This document shows positions 5,474 through 6,035 of a stretch of DNA of 6,035 nucleotides, piece by piece. The notes beneath the pieces are model-generated. The model was not told the origin of the DNA. It saw nothing but the letters and a program-made list of their open reading frames with translations, and ran no database searches. A program made the position numbers and the translations under genes. This DNA comes from Acidobacteriaceae bacterium (GTDB taxonomy: Bacteria; Acidobacteriota; Terriglobia; Terriglobales; Acidobacteriaceae). The first letter of the stretch is position 1, and each line of letters begins with the position of its first letter. The DNA lies in the NCBI GenBank assembly GCA_003151875.1, contig PLYW01000125.1:1-6035 (forward strand), in the 5' to 3' direction.

Positions 5474-5568
5474 AAAATAGTTGAAAACCGCGAAAGAGCC
5501 GCTGAGTTCTGGCGCTGGACGCGCTAGGAAACTTGCTGGCGGGCAAACGCAGGACTACGAAAGATTTA

Positions 5569-5598
5569 AGAATAGACTACGCGGGTGGGCATTGTCAA
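5569..5598 (-). promoter_or_regulatory. Probable promoter of rplM-rpsI
   Basis: Perfect TTGACA (5598-5593), an 18-base spacer, and TATTCT (5574-5569, 4 of 6 matches to TATAAT). Transcription would start near 5562, leaving a leader of about 100 bases before ATG 5460. L13 regulates its own operon through leaders in several bacteria, but I cannot recognise a conserved leader fold here. Confidence 0.5.
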
Positions 5599-5599
5599 T

Positions 5600-5628
5600 T
5601 GAAACGCCGACAGCAACAAGCGGTTTCA
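5600..5628 (-). terminator. Weak candidate terminator of the upstream membrane-protein gene
   Basis: TGAAAC...GTTTCA pairing with an inner GC/GC pair past a one-base bulge (5600-5607 with 5620-5628) makes an 8-bp stem about 35 bases after the stop at 5663. Only a short AATTG follows it, and no clear T-tract. It lies directly before the rplM promoter. Confidence 0.25.
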
Positions 5629-5662
5629 GCTTGAGAATCGCTCCTCGCCATTGATGGCACGA

Positions 5663-6035
5663 TTAGCCACCGTGCCTGCTGGCGATTAAAGCTCCGAAGC
5701 CGATGTGCGCCAGCCCGAAACCGGCAGCCAGCATGATGTTGGCCCACAGCCACGGCATGGGCAGGGCAATGGCGCCGAGCACCACAAACACGATGCCCAT
5801 CGCGGGCACCGCGCGCACAGAAAACGCGCCCGCTTGCACCACTCCAATTCCGTAGAGCAACAACCACACGCCGGGGATCAGCCGCGTGGAGCCGTCCCAG
5901 ACGATCGCTGCCGTGAGCACGCCGCCGGCAGCCAGGGCCGGCAGCAGTCCCATCAACAGCCGCCGTCCCGCGGTGGACAGCAGGTCAGCTCCCTGCCGGG
6001 AGGCTTTCCGGTTCATGCTGAACAGCCCGATAGTG
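5663..6035 (-). CDS. Integral membrane protein of unknown function (N-terminus beyond window)
   Basis: I do not recognise a named family. The frame is open through the right edge. An internal ATG at 6016 would give 117 residues, but the codons before it (T-I-G-L-F-S) read as the end of another hydrophobic segment, so the real start is probably outside the window. Numbering from ATG 6016, a basic segment (NRKASRQ, 2-8) is followed by four hydrophobic segments at about 20-40, 46-65, 70-87 and 89-111. Short loops contain conserved-looking residues such as W41-D42 and the GAFSVR stretch. The protein ends in ASRHGG. This fits a small multi-pass inner-membrane protein. It precedes rplM by about 200 bases on the same strand and is separated from it by a promoter, so no functional link to the ribosomal genes is implied. 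Confidence 0.7.
   Translation of the reverse strand, partial: TIGLFSMNRKASRQGADLLSTAGRRLLMGLLPALAAGGVLTAAIVWDGSTRLIPGVWLLLYGIGVVQAGAFSVRAVPAMGIVFVVLGAIALPMPWLWANIMLAAGFGLAHIGFGALIASRHGG

Noticed and set aside
5656..5676. Six-bp inverted repeat GGCACG/CGTGCC spanning the stop codon of the membrane-protein gene
   Set aside because: It overlaps coding sequence, has no T-tract, and a stem this short is expected by chance in GC-rich DNA.

Overview
The window is a 6-kb stretch of a GC-rich bacterial chromosome in which every convincing gene lies on the minus strand, so transcription runs from high to low coordinates. The genes, in transcription order, are: a membrane protein cut by the right edge; rplM (L13); rpsI (S9); rpsB (S2); tsf (EF-Ts); a ParD/CopG-type antitoxin with a decayed ParE-type toxin remnant; rpe (ribulose-phosphate 3-epimerase); and bamD, whose C-terminus is cut by the left edge. 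A BamD lipoprotein implies a diderm envelope. The order rplM-rpsI-rpsB-tsf without pyrH or frr, the look of the S2 and EF-Ts proteins, and the long low-complexity BamD tail suggest an acidobacterium (Terriglobia/Koribacter-like). That assignment is inference from recall, not a search.

Right part (about 4300-6035): a hydrophobic protein of unknown function ends at 5663. A perfect TTGACA box just downstream begins a probable promoter for rplM-rpsI, with a leader of about 100 nt. The gap between rpsI and rpsB holds a heptanucleotide-repeat hairpin and a GC-rich leader hairpin. rpsB very probably starts at a TTG behind a perfect AGGAGGT Shine-Dalgarno.

Middle (about 2490-4300): rpsB is followed by a strong intrinsic terminator, then by a second heptanucleotide-repeat hairpin of different sequence but the same design, then by tsf. 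tsf has its own intrinsic terminator. The four translation genes therefore look like a cluster with internal transcription control points rather than one simple operon.

Left part (1-2440): an antitoxin gene, apparently served by a promoter so close that its mRNA would be leaderless, overlaps by one base the start of a broken toxin gene. rpe (TTG start) and bamD follow, 34 bp apart and probably co-transcribed. rpe supplies pentose-phosphate interconversion; BamD belongs to the outer-membrane beta-barrel assembly machine.

The most unusual content is the pair of exact 7-bp-period repeat arrays folded as inverted repeats in the two gaps flanking rpsB, followed by the orphan antitoxin with its toxin remnant. 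There is no gene-free stretch above 300 bases, and I see no rRNA, tRNA, CRISPR array or insertion sequence.
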